This document shows positions 49,380-58,001 of a stretch of 64,000 bases of DNA, piece by piece. The position numbers and the translations under genes were made by a program. The notes below the pieces were generated by a model. It was not told the DNA's origin, made no database searches, and worked only from the letters and a program-made list of their open reading frames with translations. This stretch comes from Bacteroidetes bacterium UBA4414 (GTDB lineage Bacteria > Bacteroidota > Bacteroidia > Chitinophagales > Chitinophagaceae), in assembly GCA_002389765.1 (NCBI GenBank), contig DGQM01000028.1:95587-159586 (forward strand), written 5' to 3'. Positions within the stretch are counted from its first letter, which is position 1; every line of letters starts with the position of its first letter.

Positions 49380-50994
49380 AGAGATTGATCGATTTGCCTT
49401 TCGGGTATTTGACTGTGAAGGCTATTTTCTTTTTCACTGTTTCGTTTGGTTTCACGCTGAGTATCCATTTCACTTCGCCTGTTGTTTCTTCGAGCGTGCC
49501 GCCGTCTGTATCAGTGTCTTCTATCACGATGTCTTTATCGTTGCTGATAGGCAGTTGCTCCAGTACTGTAATATCCAGTACTTCTTTGCGAGTGTTACGG
49601 ATGCTTACTGTGTACACAAAGGTTTCTTTGATATTGCTACCGATGGTCTTCACGCTGCGCAATTCTTTATCACGTTCGCGGCGAACGATGATTTTCTTAT
49701 CACGTCCCAGTGATATATTCATCGTGTCCTTAGTATTGCGCATATCTATGAAGCCTTGTCCTACATAGCTACCCTCGTAGAAGATATTGGTGGTAGCAGG
49801 TATCAGGTTCAGGTCTTCCCAGTTCGTAATCTGTGCCTGCAGGAATGCATCTCTATCCATTTTAGGTACTACAAAGTAGCGGTAAGTAGCAGGCAGTTCG
49901 TAGCTCTTAACAGATACCAGGTGTTGTTGCCCGTCGCTTGGTATGGTATATGGCAGGTCTATATCAAATGTAGTGCTGATACCACTATTGTTTACCTGTA
50001 CGTAGTTATTGAGTGAGCCCGCTGCAGGAGCTTTTGCATCTTCAGTCATGGCGTCCATCATGATTGCCTTGGTACGTGGTGCAGCCTGATTCTGATAGCT
50101 GTTCATATAACCTTCACCATATGCTGCAGGTTGGTAAAATGCCAGATACCAAGGTTGCAATGCAGGAGCTTGTGCACCCTCGCTCGGGTTGCCTGTAGAG
50201 AGCGTGATTTTTATTTTATCCCATTTCACACCACTGTTCTGGTACACATTGGCTTTGTAGAAAAGCTTAACAGGATTTTTCAAATCTTCTACACGCAGGT
50301 CGTAGGTAGGAGACCAGCCTGCATTGGGTACTACATAAGATATATTAACGTCTGTAGCAGTAGCACGCGGGCTGTAGAATTTAACCAGCAGTTGGCCACC
50401 AGGTTGAAAGTCTTTGCTTTTTTCTGCTTCTAACTGCATACGCAGCAGTGTGAGGCGTTCGTCTGTTTTCTTCAGCGTTGCATTCAGCTTGTCTTTTTCT
50501 GCCAGCAGACCTGCAAGGCGTGTTTTTACAAGGTCGAGCATTTTGGTAAGCTCTGTAACAGACAGTCCGCTTTGTGTACCTGATACCTGTTTGTTTTGAG
50601 AAAGAATACCAATCTGCTCATTGGTAACCGTGAGCATATTGTTGGTGCCTGCACGGCCGTTTTCTATAATATCTATACTATCCTGTATAGCGCGTGCACG
50701 CGGAGAGAGTATCTCTGCTACGAGAAAGTTGTTTTGGAATGTGGCAGACTGTATCACCACACCATTGCCCGCACCTATGTTGAGGCTTTGTTGGTTTACA
50801 TTGCCCGCAATATTGGTAAATAGTATTTCAGATTCGCCCTGCGGCAGGTTTATTTTTGCGCTGCTGCTCAGCTCTGCGCCGTTGAGGAATATGGTTGCAT
50901 GGCTGATGTCTACGTTCTGGCGTGTCTGTGCCCAGATGTTGTGGCTTGTTGCCAAAAGGAAACCAGCCATTAATACATACTTTCGGTATAGCAT
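49378..50994 (-). CDS. Exported DUF4139 (MuiA-type) protein
   Basis: 538 residues with a signal peptide (LMAGFLLATSHNIWAQ). The N-terminal DUF4140 domain (ATIFLNGAELSSSAKINLPQ) is followed by a coiled coil (about 110-215, ELTKMLDLVKTRLAGLLAEK), then the DUF4139 beta-rich part with NVSYVVPN-like NAGWSPTYDLRVEDL and TVKKKIAFTVKYPKGK. This is the mucoidy inhibitor A-like family. The molecular role is unknown. A GYMNSYQNQAAPRTKA linker is enriched in Gln/Asn. Confidence 0.88.
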   Translation of the reverse strand: MLYRKYVLMAGFLLATSHNIWAQTRQNVDISHATIFLNGAELSSSAKINLPQGESEILFTNIAGNVNQQSLNIGAGNGVVIQSATFQNNFLVAEILSPRARAIQDSIDIIENGRAGTNNMLTVTNEQIGILSQNKQVSGTQSGLSVTELTKMLDLVKTRLAGLLAEKDKLNATLKKTDERLTLLRMQLEAEKSKDFQPGGQLLVKFYSPRATATDVNISYVVPNAGWSPTYDLRVEDLKNPVKLFYKANVYQNSGVKWDKIKITLSTGNPSEGAQAPALQPWYLAFYQPAAYGEGYMNSYQNQAAPRTKAIMMDAMTEDAKAPAAGSLNNYVQVNNSGISTTFDIDLPYTIPSDGQQHLVSVKSYELPATYRYFVVPKMDRDAFLQAQITNWEDLNLIPATTNIFYEGSYVGQGFIDMRNTKDTMNISLGRDKKIIVRRERDKELRSVKTIGSNIKETFVYTVSIRNTRKEVLDITVLEQLPISNDKDIVIEDTDTDGGTLEETTGEVKWILSVKPNETVKKKIAFTVKYPKGKSINL

Positions 50995-51061
50995 AAGTCT
51001 TCGTTTTTATGGTATTATGGTGCAAGTAACACCGATATTCCATAAAAACGAAGAAGGAAAG

Positions 51062-53353
51062 TCATCGTACTATCCTGATTTTAGCAAAGTTTAACATTAT
51101 TTTCTTCTGCCCGTGACCGCCGCCAAACTCTATGGTAGCTATACGGTTGTTGACTCCACCCTCTACAGCTTTGATTTTACCGAAGCCAAATTTCAGGTGT
51201 TCTACTTCCATATCTACCTGCATTTCCATCGGGTCATCGGCTTTGAAATCGGTTGATGGTGTATGCGCAGAAGCAACAGGCTTCTGTGCTTTCTCTGCCA
51301 GCTTTTTGAGCGATGTTGTACGGTCGAAGCCTTCATTCATTTGTCTGCCAAATGAATTGACAGAACCCTGCGCACGATTGCTCATACCCGTAAATGTGCG
51401 GTCGAGGTATTGTTCAGGAATTTCTTCTATAAAGCGGCTTGGTTCGTTTTGTACCAAACTGCCAAAGCGGTAGCGACTATTGGCATAGGTAACCCACAGG
51501 CGTTCTTTGGCGCGTGTGATGGCTACATAAAACAAACGACGCTCTTCTTCCAGATCATTGCGGTCGTACATGCTCATGGCACTCGGGAAGAGGTTTTCTT
51601 CGAGCCCTACGTTGAATACGCAAGGGAATTCCAAACCTTTTGCCGCGTGTATGGTCATCAGCTTTACTGCATCCTGATCTTCGTCATTACTATTATCTGC
51701 ATCTGTAAGCAGGGTAATCTGTTGCAGGTAGCTACCCAGCGATTTTTCTGCCAGTTCGCCTTCTTCATCCGGTGTTTCGGTAAACTCTTTGATGGAGTTC
51801 AATAACTCCTGTACGTTTTCGTAACGTGCAAGCCCTTCTACCGATTTATCGTTATACAATTCCTGCACAAGGCCTGTGTGTTTGCCCACTGCAAAAGCTA
51901 CATCGTACGCATTGCTTTTTTCCAGCATTACCTGGAAGCTGCGAATCATGGTAGTAAACTGCTCTATGGCAGATGCAGCCGCGCCTTTCAATCCACAGGC
52001 TTCGGGATGATGCAGCATTTCCCAGAAAGTACGCTGATGGTCGTTGGCGGCTATCATCACACGTTCTACACTTGTTTTACCAATACCACGAGCAGGATAG
52101 TTGATAATACGTTTGATGTTTTCCTCGTCCTGCTGGTTGACGATGATGCGCAAATAAGAAAGGAAATCCTTCACTTCCTTGCGCTGATAGAAAGAGATGC
52201 CACCATATAATTTGTATGGTATGTTCATACGGCGCAGGCTTTCCTCAAAAGAACGGCTCTGTGCATTGGTACGATACAAGATGGCAAAATCTTTATTAGG
52301 GTGGTGATTGCGCAGCTTCATTTCTGTAATGGCATCGGCCACAAAACGGCCTTCGTCATTATCTGTAAGCGTACGTACCAGTATTATCTTTTCGCCTGTG
52401 CTATTATCTGTCCACAGGTTTTTAGGTATCTGGTTTTTATTGTTTGATATTATCTGGTTGGCAACATTAAGGATAGACTGTGTACTGCGGTAGTTCTGTT
52501 CCAGTTTCACCACTTTTACATCATCATAGTCGTCCTGAAACTGTAGGATGTTTTGTACCGTAGCACCGCGAAAGGAGTAGATACTCTGTGCATCATCGCC
52601 CACCACACAAATATTTTCGTGTACGGCGCCCAGCATTTTTATAATCTGGTACTGTGCTACGTTGGTATCCTGATACTCATCTATCAATATATACTGAAAA
52701 CGATGCTGGTATTTTGCCAATACCTCCGGGAAACGAACTAACAGTTCGTACATTTTGAACAGCAAGTCGTCAAAGTCCATCGCGCCATTGCGGAAGCACT
52801 TCATGGCATACTGTTCATATATCTGTCCCAGCAACGGACGGTTGCTGCGTGCATCTTCCTGTTGTATATGATGATCCTGTTTGTAACCATACGGGTCTAT
52901 CAGGCTGTTTTTGGCAGCAGATATACGGTTGTAAACATACGCGGGCTTGTAGTGCTTATCATCCAGGTTCATTGCCTTGATGATATCTTTCAGGACACCC
53001 TTGGCATCGTCGGTATCGTAGATGGTAAAGTTGTTGGGGTAGCCCAGTTTGTTGGCCTCTGCGCGGAGGATGCGAGCAAACACAGAGTGGAACGTACCTA
53101 TAAACAGATTGCGCGCCTCTGTATTGCCCAGTATTTTTTCAATACGTTCTTTCATTTCGGCAGCCGCCTTGTTGGTAAAGGTGAGCGCCAGTATATTGAA
53201 TGCATCCACACCGTGATGCATCAGGTGTGCTATACGTGTAGTAAGTACTTTGGTTTTGCCACTGCCGGCACCCGCCACAATCATCAGCGGACCATCTATA
53301 TGTTCTACCGCTTCACGTTGTTTATCATTCAGCCCTTTCAGGTAATCTTGCAT
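51062..53353 (-). CDS. UvrD/PcrA-type superfamily 1 DNA helicase
   Basis: 763 residues. SF1A motifs in order: Q motif LNDKQREAV, Walker A AGAGSGKTKVLT, Ia LTFTNKAAAEMKER, II LIDEYQDTN, III VVGDDAQSIYSFRGA, IV LEQNYRST, V MTIHAAKGLEFPCVF, and VI FYVAITRAKERL. The C-terminal end holds a Tudor-like fold (LKFGFGKIKAVEGGV), as in PcrA, which contacts RNA polymerase. It acts in nucleotide excision repair and removal of proteins from DNA. A -7 box is 5 bases before the start. Confidence 0.96.
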   Translation of the reverse strand: MQDYLKGLNDKQREAVEHIDGPLMIVAGAGSGKTKVLTTRIAHLMHHGVDAFNILALTFTNKAAAEMKERIEKILGNTEARNLFIGTFHSVFARILRAEANKLGYPNNFTIYDTDDAKGVLKDIIKAMNLDDKHYKPAYVYNRISAAKNSLIDPYGYKQDHHIQQEDARSNRPLLGQIYEQYAMKCFRNGAMDFDDLLFKMYELLVRFPEVLAKYQHRFQYILIDEYQDTNVAQYQIIKMLGAVHENICVVGDDAQSIYSFRGATVQNILQFQDDYDDVKVVKLEQNYRSTQSILNVANQIISNNKNQIPKNLWTDNSTGEKIILVRTLTDNDEGRFVADAITEMKLRNHHPNKDFAILYRTNAQSRSFEESLRRMNIPYKLYGGISFYQRKEVKDFLSYLRIIVNQQDEENIKRIINYPARGIGKTSVERVMIAANDHQRTFWEMLHHPEACGLKGAAASAIEQFTTMIRSFQVMLEKSNAYDVAFAVGKHTGLVQELYNDKSVEGLARYENVQELLNSIKEFTETPDEEGELAEKSLGSYLQQITLLTDADNSNDEDQDAVKLMTIHAAKGLEFPCVFNVGLEENLFPSAMSMYDRNDLEEERRLFYVAITRAKERLWVTYANSRYRFGSLVQNEPSRFIEEIPEQYLDRTFTGMSNRAQGSVNSFGRQMNEGFDRTTSLKKLAEKAQKPVASAHTPSTDFKADDPMEMQVDMEVEHLKFGFGKIKAVEGGVNNRIATIEFGGGHGQKKIMLNFAKIRIVR

Positions 53354-53358
53354 GGTTG

Positions 53359-53366
53359 CAAAGCTA
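53359..53366 (-). promoter_or_regulatory. -7 box (TAGCTTTG) 5 bases before the helicase gene
   Basis: Minus strand TAGCTTTG, CAACC, ATG. Same spacing as at gpmI. Confidence 0.45.
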
Positions 53367-53380
53367 ATTACTAATGGTTA

Positions 53381-53460
53381 AATCCTAATATCGAATTACT
53401 AAAACCTAAAAGGATATATAACACTGGGTTCGGATTTAGATATTAGAATTTAGTATTTAA
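53381..53460. repeat. Low-complexity TAAATCCTAAT/ATTAGAATTTAG repeats
   Basis: TAAATCCTAATATCGAATTA and, inverted, TTTAGATATTAGAATTTAG, in the gap between the helicase and DUF1275 genes. A related CTAATTTCTAAATCCTAAT occurs at 56137-56155. Confidence 0.4.
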
Positions 53461-53469
53461 CTATAACTA

Positions 53470-54192
53470 TCAGGTCTGATATTTCCTTTTTATAGATACT
53501 ACTTTGAGTTTGATGCTATCATACATCAGCCCGCCTGCCAGTACTGACGAAGCCAGTAGTAGTATTTTAATATCAAACTGCAAATAGCCCCAGCCGCCTG
53601 CTAAGCAGCCGAGCAGAAAGAAAATAATTATAGCACTGCGCAGTTTAATAGACGTGTGTAGTTTATTTACTTCATCCGGTTTTTTGTAAAAGAAAAGCTG
53701 CGACAATTCAATGCCCAAATCTGTGAACAAACCCGTAAGGTGGGTAGTACGTACCGCAGAGCCCGATATACCGGTTACAAGTGCATTTTGCATACCCATT
53801 GCAAAGAGCAAGGCATATGCTATTGTGTGTGGGTTGTTTACAACAGCATCTTTATCTGTTAGTGAAACAGCCGTAAGTATTGTAAGCTCTATCAGAATAG
53901 GTATTACGTATTTATAGCGTTCTTTTATCTTAAATATGTACGCTACCAGAAAGCCTGAAATAAATGCACCTGTAAAAAAGAAAAGGACATACAGCAGGTA
54001 TAATACTGCTGTGGATGTATTTTTGTTAATCAGCTCATCTGCAAAAAATGCAAAATGCCCGGTCAGGTTGGTAGTAAGGGTGTGTACAGCAAAGAAACCT
54101 GCAATATTTACAACGCCAGCAACAAAAGAAAGTACTGAAGCAAGTTTAAGATTGTGTATAAAAGTGCGGCTTTTGCCTTCGTGCCTGAACAT
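53470..54192 (-). CDS. DUF1275 (YoaK) family membrane protein
   Basis: 240 residues with six transmembrane helices. Family segments are ASVLSFVAGVVNIAGFFAV, TTNLTGHFAFFADELI, FFTGAFISGFLVAYIF and FAMGMQNALVTGISGSAVRT followed by THLTGLFTDLGIELSQLF. The function of DUF1275/YoaK proteins is not known; they are thought to be transporters. Monocistronic, divergent from the bat genes. Confidence 0.9.
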   Translation of the reverse strand: MFRHEGKSRTFIHNLKLASVLSFVAGVVNIAGFFAVHTLTTNLTGHFAFFADELINKNTSTAVLYLLYVLFFFTGAFISGFLVAYIFKIKERYKYVIPILIELTILTAVSLTDKDAVVNNPHTIAYALLFAMGMQNALVTGISGSAVRTTHLTGLFTDLGIELSQLFFYKKPDEVNKLHTSIKLRSAIIIFFLLGCLAGGWGYLQFDIKILLLASSVLAGGLMYDSIKLKVVSIKRKYQT

Positions 54193-54316
54193 AAGCGGCT
54201 AATGATGCTTAAAGTTACGATTTAAGAAATGGCATTTCAGATGATATGTATCCTGCAAGGGTGTTAAAGAAAAATAAAAATCATTCGGGGGTATTAGGTT
54301 AATATTACAGCACTAT

Positions 54317-54324
54317 TAAATTTG
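54317..54324 (+). promoter_or_regulatory. -7 box (TAAATTTG) for the batA-like gene
   Basis: 12 bases before the ATG at 54337. Confidence 0.45.
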
Positions 54325-54336
54325 CGTTCATCTGTT

Positions 54337-55347
54337 ATGATGCGTTTCCAACATATATCTCACCTTTTTGCACTGGGGCTGGTACCCGTGTTGGTGGTGT
54401 TATTTATTTGGCTGCTCTACTGGCGTAGGGAGAAGATTAAAAAACTGGGCGATGAACAGCTGATACAAAACCAGCTGATGGGGCGCATTCCCGGGCGTGC
54501 TACGTTGAAGTTTGTATTGTACAGCCTTGCACTCACCTGTATTATAATAGGATGGGCCAATTTGCAAAAAGCAGGCAAGACTGCCAAAGTGCAGCGCCGC
54601 GGTATAGATGTAATAGTAGCGCTGGACGTAAGTAAGAGCATGCTGGCAACAGATATACAGCCCGATAGGCTGACCCGCGCCAAGCAACTGGTAGCCCGCA
54701 TGATGGATAAACTGCAGAACGACCGTGTAGCACTGATTGTATTTGCAGGCAGGGCATACCTGCAGGTGCCGCTGACGGTAGACTACAGTGCTATGAAGAT
54801 GATGCTGCAAAACGTAACGCCCGATATGGTACCTACACAGGGTACAGTGATAGGCGAAGCAGTGGAGATGGCTATGAACTCTTTCTCTCAGAAAGAACGC
54901 AAATACAAATCGCTGATAATAATAAGTGACGGTGAAGACCATGACGAAAATGCCATTGCCAAAATAAAAGAAGCGGCAGAAACAGGCGTAGTGGTATATA
55001 CAGTAGGTGTTGGTTCGCCACAAGGTAGCAGCATATACGACCCTGCAACCAAAGGTGTGAAGATGGACGAGAACGGTAACCCCGTTATCAGTAAGCTGAA
55101 TGAAGAAGCACTGCAAATGATGGCAGCGGCTGGACATGGCACTTATTCACAACTGCGCAATACAGAAGATGTGGCAGACAGGATTGCAGGCTCTATAGAT
55201 GACATGGAGCAGAAGAATCTGGGTGCTGATGTGTACACAGACTACAATAGTTATTTCCAATACTTTTTGCTGGCAGGTTTTGTATTGCTGCTGATAGAGT
55301 GGCTGATACCTAATACAAATATGAAAATGAAAACAAAGAACGCATGA
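54337..55347 (+). CDS. Bat-type VWA membrane protein (BatA/BatB-like)
   Basis: 336 residues from ATG at 54337; an in-frame TTG at 54322 lies inside the -7 box. Two N-terminal helices (ALGLVPVLVVLFIWLLYW and LYSLALTCIIIGWA) flank a loop, then a VWA domain with a MIDAS motif D97-x-S99-x-S101 (ALDVSKSM), TQGTVIGEA and IIISDGEDHDEN, and a final helix (YFLLAGFVLLLIEWLIP). Bat proteins were linked to aerotolerance in Bacteroides. The stop overlaps the TPR gene start (ATGA). Confidence 0.92.
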   Translation: MMRFQHISHLFALGLVPVLVVLFIWLLYWRREKIKKLGDEQLIQNQLMGRIPGRATLKFVLYSLALTCIIIGWANLQKAGKTAKVQRRGIDVIVALDVSKSMLATDIQPDRLTRAKQLVARMMDKLQNDRVALIVFAGRAYLQVPLTVDYSAMKMMLQNVTPDMVPTQGTVIGEAVEMAMNSFSQKERKYKSLIIISDGEDHDENAIAKIKEAAETGVVVYTVGVGSPQGSSIYDPATKGVKMDENGNPVISKLNEEALQMMAAAGHGTYSQLRNTEDVADRIAGSIDDMEQKNLGADVYTDYNSYFQYFLLAGFVLLLIEWLIPNTNMKMKTKNA

Positions 55348-56120
55348 GGCTCGGGATTTTCATATTGACCATATTGGCTGTTGTATGTACACATACAACA
55401 CATGCACAGTACAAGCAACTGGTGAAGGATGGTAACAAGCTATACCAGCAGAAAAAGTATAAAGAAGCAGCTGCGGAGTATCAGAAAGCACTGCAGAAAA
55501 ATCCTAACTATACGCCGGGAGCATTCAATCTGGGTAATGCACTGTACCAACAGAAACAATATGATGGTACGCGCAAAGTAATGGAGCAAGTTGCCAAGAT
55601 GGATACTAATCGTATCGGTAAATCGGCTGCTAACTACAACATCGGCAATTCTTACATGGCAGAGCAGAAATGGGAAGAAGCGATAGATGCTTATAAAAAA
55701 GCATTGAGGGCAAACCCGCAGGATGCAGATGCTAAGTATAACCTGAGCTATGCACAGCAAATGCTGAAGAAAGATGGCGGTGGTGGCAAAAACAATAAAG
55801 ACAATAAGGATAACAAAGACGATAAGAACAAGGATAATAAAGACAACAATGACGATAAAAATAAAGACCAGCAGAATAAGGATAACAAGGATAAGAAAGA
55901 CGATAAGAATAAGGACAATAAAGATCAGCAAGACCAGAACAAAGACAATAAGGACGATAAAAAAGACGAACAGGATAAACGCCCGCAACCACAACAAAGT
56001 AAGATGAGTGAAAAGCAGGCTGAACAACTGCTGAATGCATTGCAACAGGAAGAAAAGAAACTACAGGATAAACATAAGAAAGCTGCAGGCACACCGGTGA
56101 AAGTGGAGAAAGATTGGTAA
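55344..56120 (+). CDS. Bat-operon TPR protein with a long Lys/Asp/Asn repeat tail
   Basis: 258 residues, starting in the ATGA overlap. A signal peptide (LGIFILTILAVVCTHTTHAQ) is followed by three TPR units (NKLYQQKKYKEAAAEYQKAL, GNALYQQKQYDGTRKVMEQV, GNSYMAEQKWEEAIDAYKKAL), as in BatC/BatE. From about residue 150 to 215 the chain is a highly charged repeat of K, D, N and Q (KDNKDN, KDDKNK), predicted disordered, followed by a helix (MSEKQAEQLLNALQQEEKKL). It probably works with the VWA protein in the periplasm. Confidence 0.9.
   Translation: MRLGIFILTILAVVCTHTTHAQYKQLVKDGNKLYQQKKYKEAAAEYQKALQKNPNYTPGAFNLGNALYQQKQYDGTRKVMEQVAKMDTNRIGKSAANYNIGNSYMAEQKWEEAIDAYKKALRANPQDADAKYNLSYAQQMLKKDGGGGKNNKDNKDNKDDKNKDNKDNNDDKNKDQQNKDNKDKKDDKNKDNKDQQDQNKDNKDDKKDEQDKRPQPQQSKMSEKQAEQLLNALQQEEKKLQDKHKKAAGTPVKVEKDW
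55790..55985 (+). repeat. Purine-rich imperfect tandem repeat inside the TPR gene
   Basis: Irregular 9- and 12-base units such as AAAGACAATAAGGATAAC encoding Lys/Asp/Asn/Gln. Likely to vary in length between strains through slippage. Confidence 0.65.
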
Positions 56121-56488
56121 TAAAAAATCCGAAATACTAATTTCTAAATCCTAATTGTGTGTTGTTGATTGTGTGTGATGATGAATAAAATTGTAGTTGT
56201 TGTATACAGATATTACATCCATTTCATCGTTGCTATAATATACTTTCTACTTTCTACTTTTCTCTTTTTACTCGTTAAGGTTGTACACAACTTATCAACA
56301 CACACAAAATATTTTTTAAAAAATAATTGCAAGAATTTTTTTTAGTAGGAAAAATTATTTTTAATATTGTGTTAAGGATTGTACTTACTAACCCATCCTT
56401 ATAAAAGCCCGGAGGTCCACAACACCTGCCGGGTTTTTTCTTTTCTTGTGAAAGCCTTTGCAGCAGCAGGTTTCAGCCGACGATAAAA
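56121..56488. other. 368-base AT-rich intergenic stretch
   Basis: No gene is visible. Features are a CTAATTTCTAAATCCTAAT repeat (56137), long A/T runs around 56310-56370, a DnaA-box variant TTATCAACA (56292-56300) and a hairpin with T-run at 56407-56439. The terminator with no gene before it raises the possibility of a small RNA or a leader attenuator for the pseudouridine synthase gene. Confidence 0.5.
56407..56439 (+). terminator. Terminator or attenuator hairpin upstream of the pseudouridine synthase
   Basis: CCCGGAGGT, loop, ACCTGCCGGG, TTTTTTC. It ends 50 bases before the start at 56489 and nearly 290 bases after the previous stop. Confidence 0.65.
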
Positions 56489-57079
56489 ATGAGTAAACAA
56501 CAGTACTATATTTTTTACAAGCCATACATGGTGATGTCGCAGTTTTCTCCGGAAGGTGAAAAACAGACATTGGCGCATTATTTATCGCATCTCGCAAAAG
56601 ATATTTACCCTGTTGGCAGATTAGATTATGATAGTGAAGGATTGCTGCTACTAACAAATGATACTGTACTAACACACAGATTACTGGAACCTAAGTTTGC
56701 ACACAAGCGTACATACTTTGTGCAGGTAGATGGTGATGTGACTGACGAAGCGATAGCACAACTAAGTAACGGTGTCATCATCAACAACAACGGAAAAGAT
56801 TATAAAACAAAACCTGCCGTTGCAAAAAAAATAAATGAGCCCGAAGTACCTGAGAGAAATCCGCCGATACGATACCGAAAAAATATTCCTACCAGTTGGT
56901 TGTCACTTACACTAACCGAAGGTAAAAACAGACAAGTAAGAAAGATGACAGCAAAAGTTGGCTACCCAACTTTGCGATTGATAAGATACAGTATCGGGAA
57001 AGTGACGATAGAAAATTTGCAACCCGGTATGTGTATAGAAGTTGATAAAAACATCATCCAAAAACTGCTGGCAGGTTAG
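56489..57079 (+). CDS. 23S rRNA pseudouridine synthase, RsuA/RluE type
   Basis: 196 residues, lacking the N-terminal S4 domain as RluE does. The opening YYIFYKPYMVMSQFSPEGE is the typical NKPxGxLxTF-like strand, the catalytic Asp is in PVGRLDYDSEGLLLLTND, and KTYFVQVDG-like KRTYFVQVDGDVT and LTEGKNRQVRKMTAKVGYPT follow. RluE modifies U2457 of 23S rRNA in E. coli; target equivalence here is inferred from size and motif. Confidence 0.9.
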   Translation: MSKQQYYIFYKPYMVMSQFSPEGEKQTLAHYLSHLAKDIYPVGRLDYDSEGLLLLTNDTVLTHRLLEPKFAHKRTYFVQVDGDVTDEAIAQLSNGVIINNNGKDYKTKPAVAKKINEPEVPERNPPIRYRKNIPTSWLSLTLTEGKNRQVRKMTAKVGYPTLRLIRYSIGKVTIENLQPGMCIEVDKNIIQKLLAG

Positions 57080-57174
57080 TGGATTAATTGATGACTTTTT
57101 GTGGAAAAACGGGAGTGCAAAATATTAGCACCTGATTTTGCGTTGTACTAATTTACAGATACAATATAGAGGGT

Positions 57175-57285
57175 ATGATAAAAATGTTTTTCCTTTCGTT
57201 ATGGATGCTCATAGCGGGCATCAAAGTATATGATATACACGCAACTTCTGCGAAAACGGACAAAGACAAAGCCAAGGCAAACTGA
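57175..57285 (+). CDS. Possible 36-residue small exported or membrane protein
   Basis: ATG to TGA encodes MIKMFFLSLWMLIAGIKVYD followed by IHATSAKTDKDKAKAN. A hydrophobic N-terminal segment followed by a lysine-rich tail resembles a signal peptide or small membrane peptide. There is no homology evidence available to me, so it could be chance. Confidence 0.3.
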   Translation: MIKMFFLSLWMLIAGIKVYDIHATSAKTDKDKAKAN

Positions 57286-57387
57286 TATTTACAGGCTTAT
57301 GTATTAAAAAAGCCTTAAATCATGGTCTTTTTAGCCATTATTTCTGCTATAATGGTATAGATAATATGGCTATTACAAAGCGTTGGT

Positions 57388-57395
57388 TATTTTTG
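57388..57395 (+). promoter_or_regulatory. -7 box (TATTTTTG) for adk
   Basis: 24 bases before the adk start codon; no clear -33 element. Confidence 0.5.
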
Positions 57396-57419
57396 CAGGG
57401 TTAATCTCATTTACTTTTT

Positions 57420-58001
57420 ATGTTCAATCTTATACTGTTTGGCCCTCCGGGTAGTGGCAAGGGTACACAATCTGCCAATATTCTGGATACATACAAACTG
57501 CAACACATTTCTACAGGCGACCTGCTGCGCGACGAAGTAAGCCGCCAGACACCACTTGGTGTGGAAGCTAAAAATTTCATGGATCAGGGTATGCTGGTGC
57601 CTGATGAGGTAGTGATAGGTATGATAAGCAGCAAAATAGACGAAAACCCGGATGCGCGTGGTTTTATCTTCGATGGTTTTCCGCGCACAAAGGCACAGGC
57701 AGAGGCATTAGATAAGCTGCTGGAGTTTAAAAACACAGAAATACATCTGGTATTGGCTATGGAAGTACCGGAAGCTGACCTGGTGAAACGCCTTGTGAAT
57801 CGTGGCATTACATCGGGTCGCAGCGATGACAATGAAGAGGTAATTGCCAAGCGCATCAAAGAATACTACGAAAAAACAGAAGCTGTAGCGGGACATTATC
57901 ATAACTTTGGCAAACTGGAACGCCTGAAAGGTGATGGCACCATTGAGGAAACGTTCGCATTAATCTCGAAGGAGATAGATAAATATCTGCAACCCGCATA
58001 G
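57420..58001 (+). CDS. adk: Adenylate kinase
   Basis: 193 residues. P-loop GPPGSGKGTQ at 8-17, AMP-binding STGDLLRDEV and GFPRTKAQAEAL, and the short LID NRGITSGRSDDNEE without zinc cysteines, so a short-form enzyme. It catalyses 2 ADP = ATP + AMP. The last base of its stop (TAG) is the first base of the obgE GTG start, so the two are translationally coupled. Confidence 0.97.
   Translation: MFNLILFGPPGSGKGTQSANILDTYKLQHISTGDLLRDEVSRQTPLGVEAKNFMDQGMLVPDEVVIGMISSKIDENPDARGFIFDGFPRTKAQAEALDKLLEFKNTEIHLVLAMEVPEADLVKRLVNRGITSGRSDDNEEVIAKRIKEYYEKTEAVAGHYHNFGKLERLKGDGTIEETFALISKEIDKYLQPA

Larger units (their letters stand above)
57080..57419. other. 340-base stretch between the pseudouridine synthase and adk
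   Basis: It contains one possible small gene (57175-57285), an inverted repeat CCATTAT/ATAATGG at 57335-57355 and the adk -7 box. The rest is AT-rich and I see nothing else in it. Confidence 0.5.

Noticed and set aside
55790..55985. CRISPR or non-coding tandem repeat
   Set aside because: The repeat is in frame within the TPR gene and has no conserved spacer structure.
56281..56380. Chromosomal replication origin
   Set aside because: Only one imperfect DnaA-like box with A/T runs; no box cluster and no dnaA gene, so evidence is too weak.
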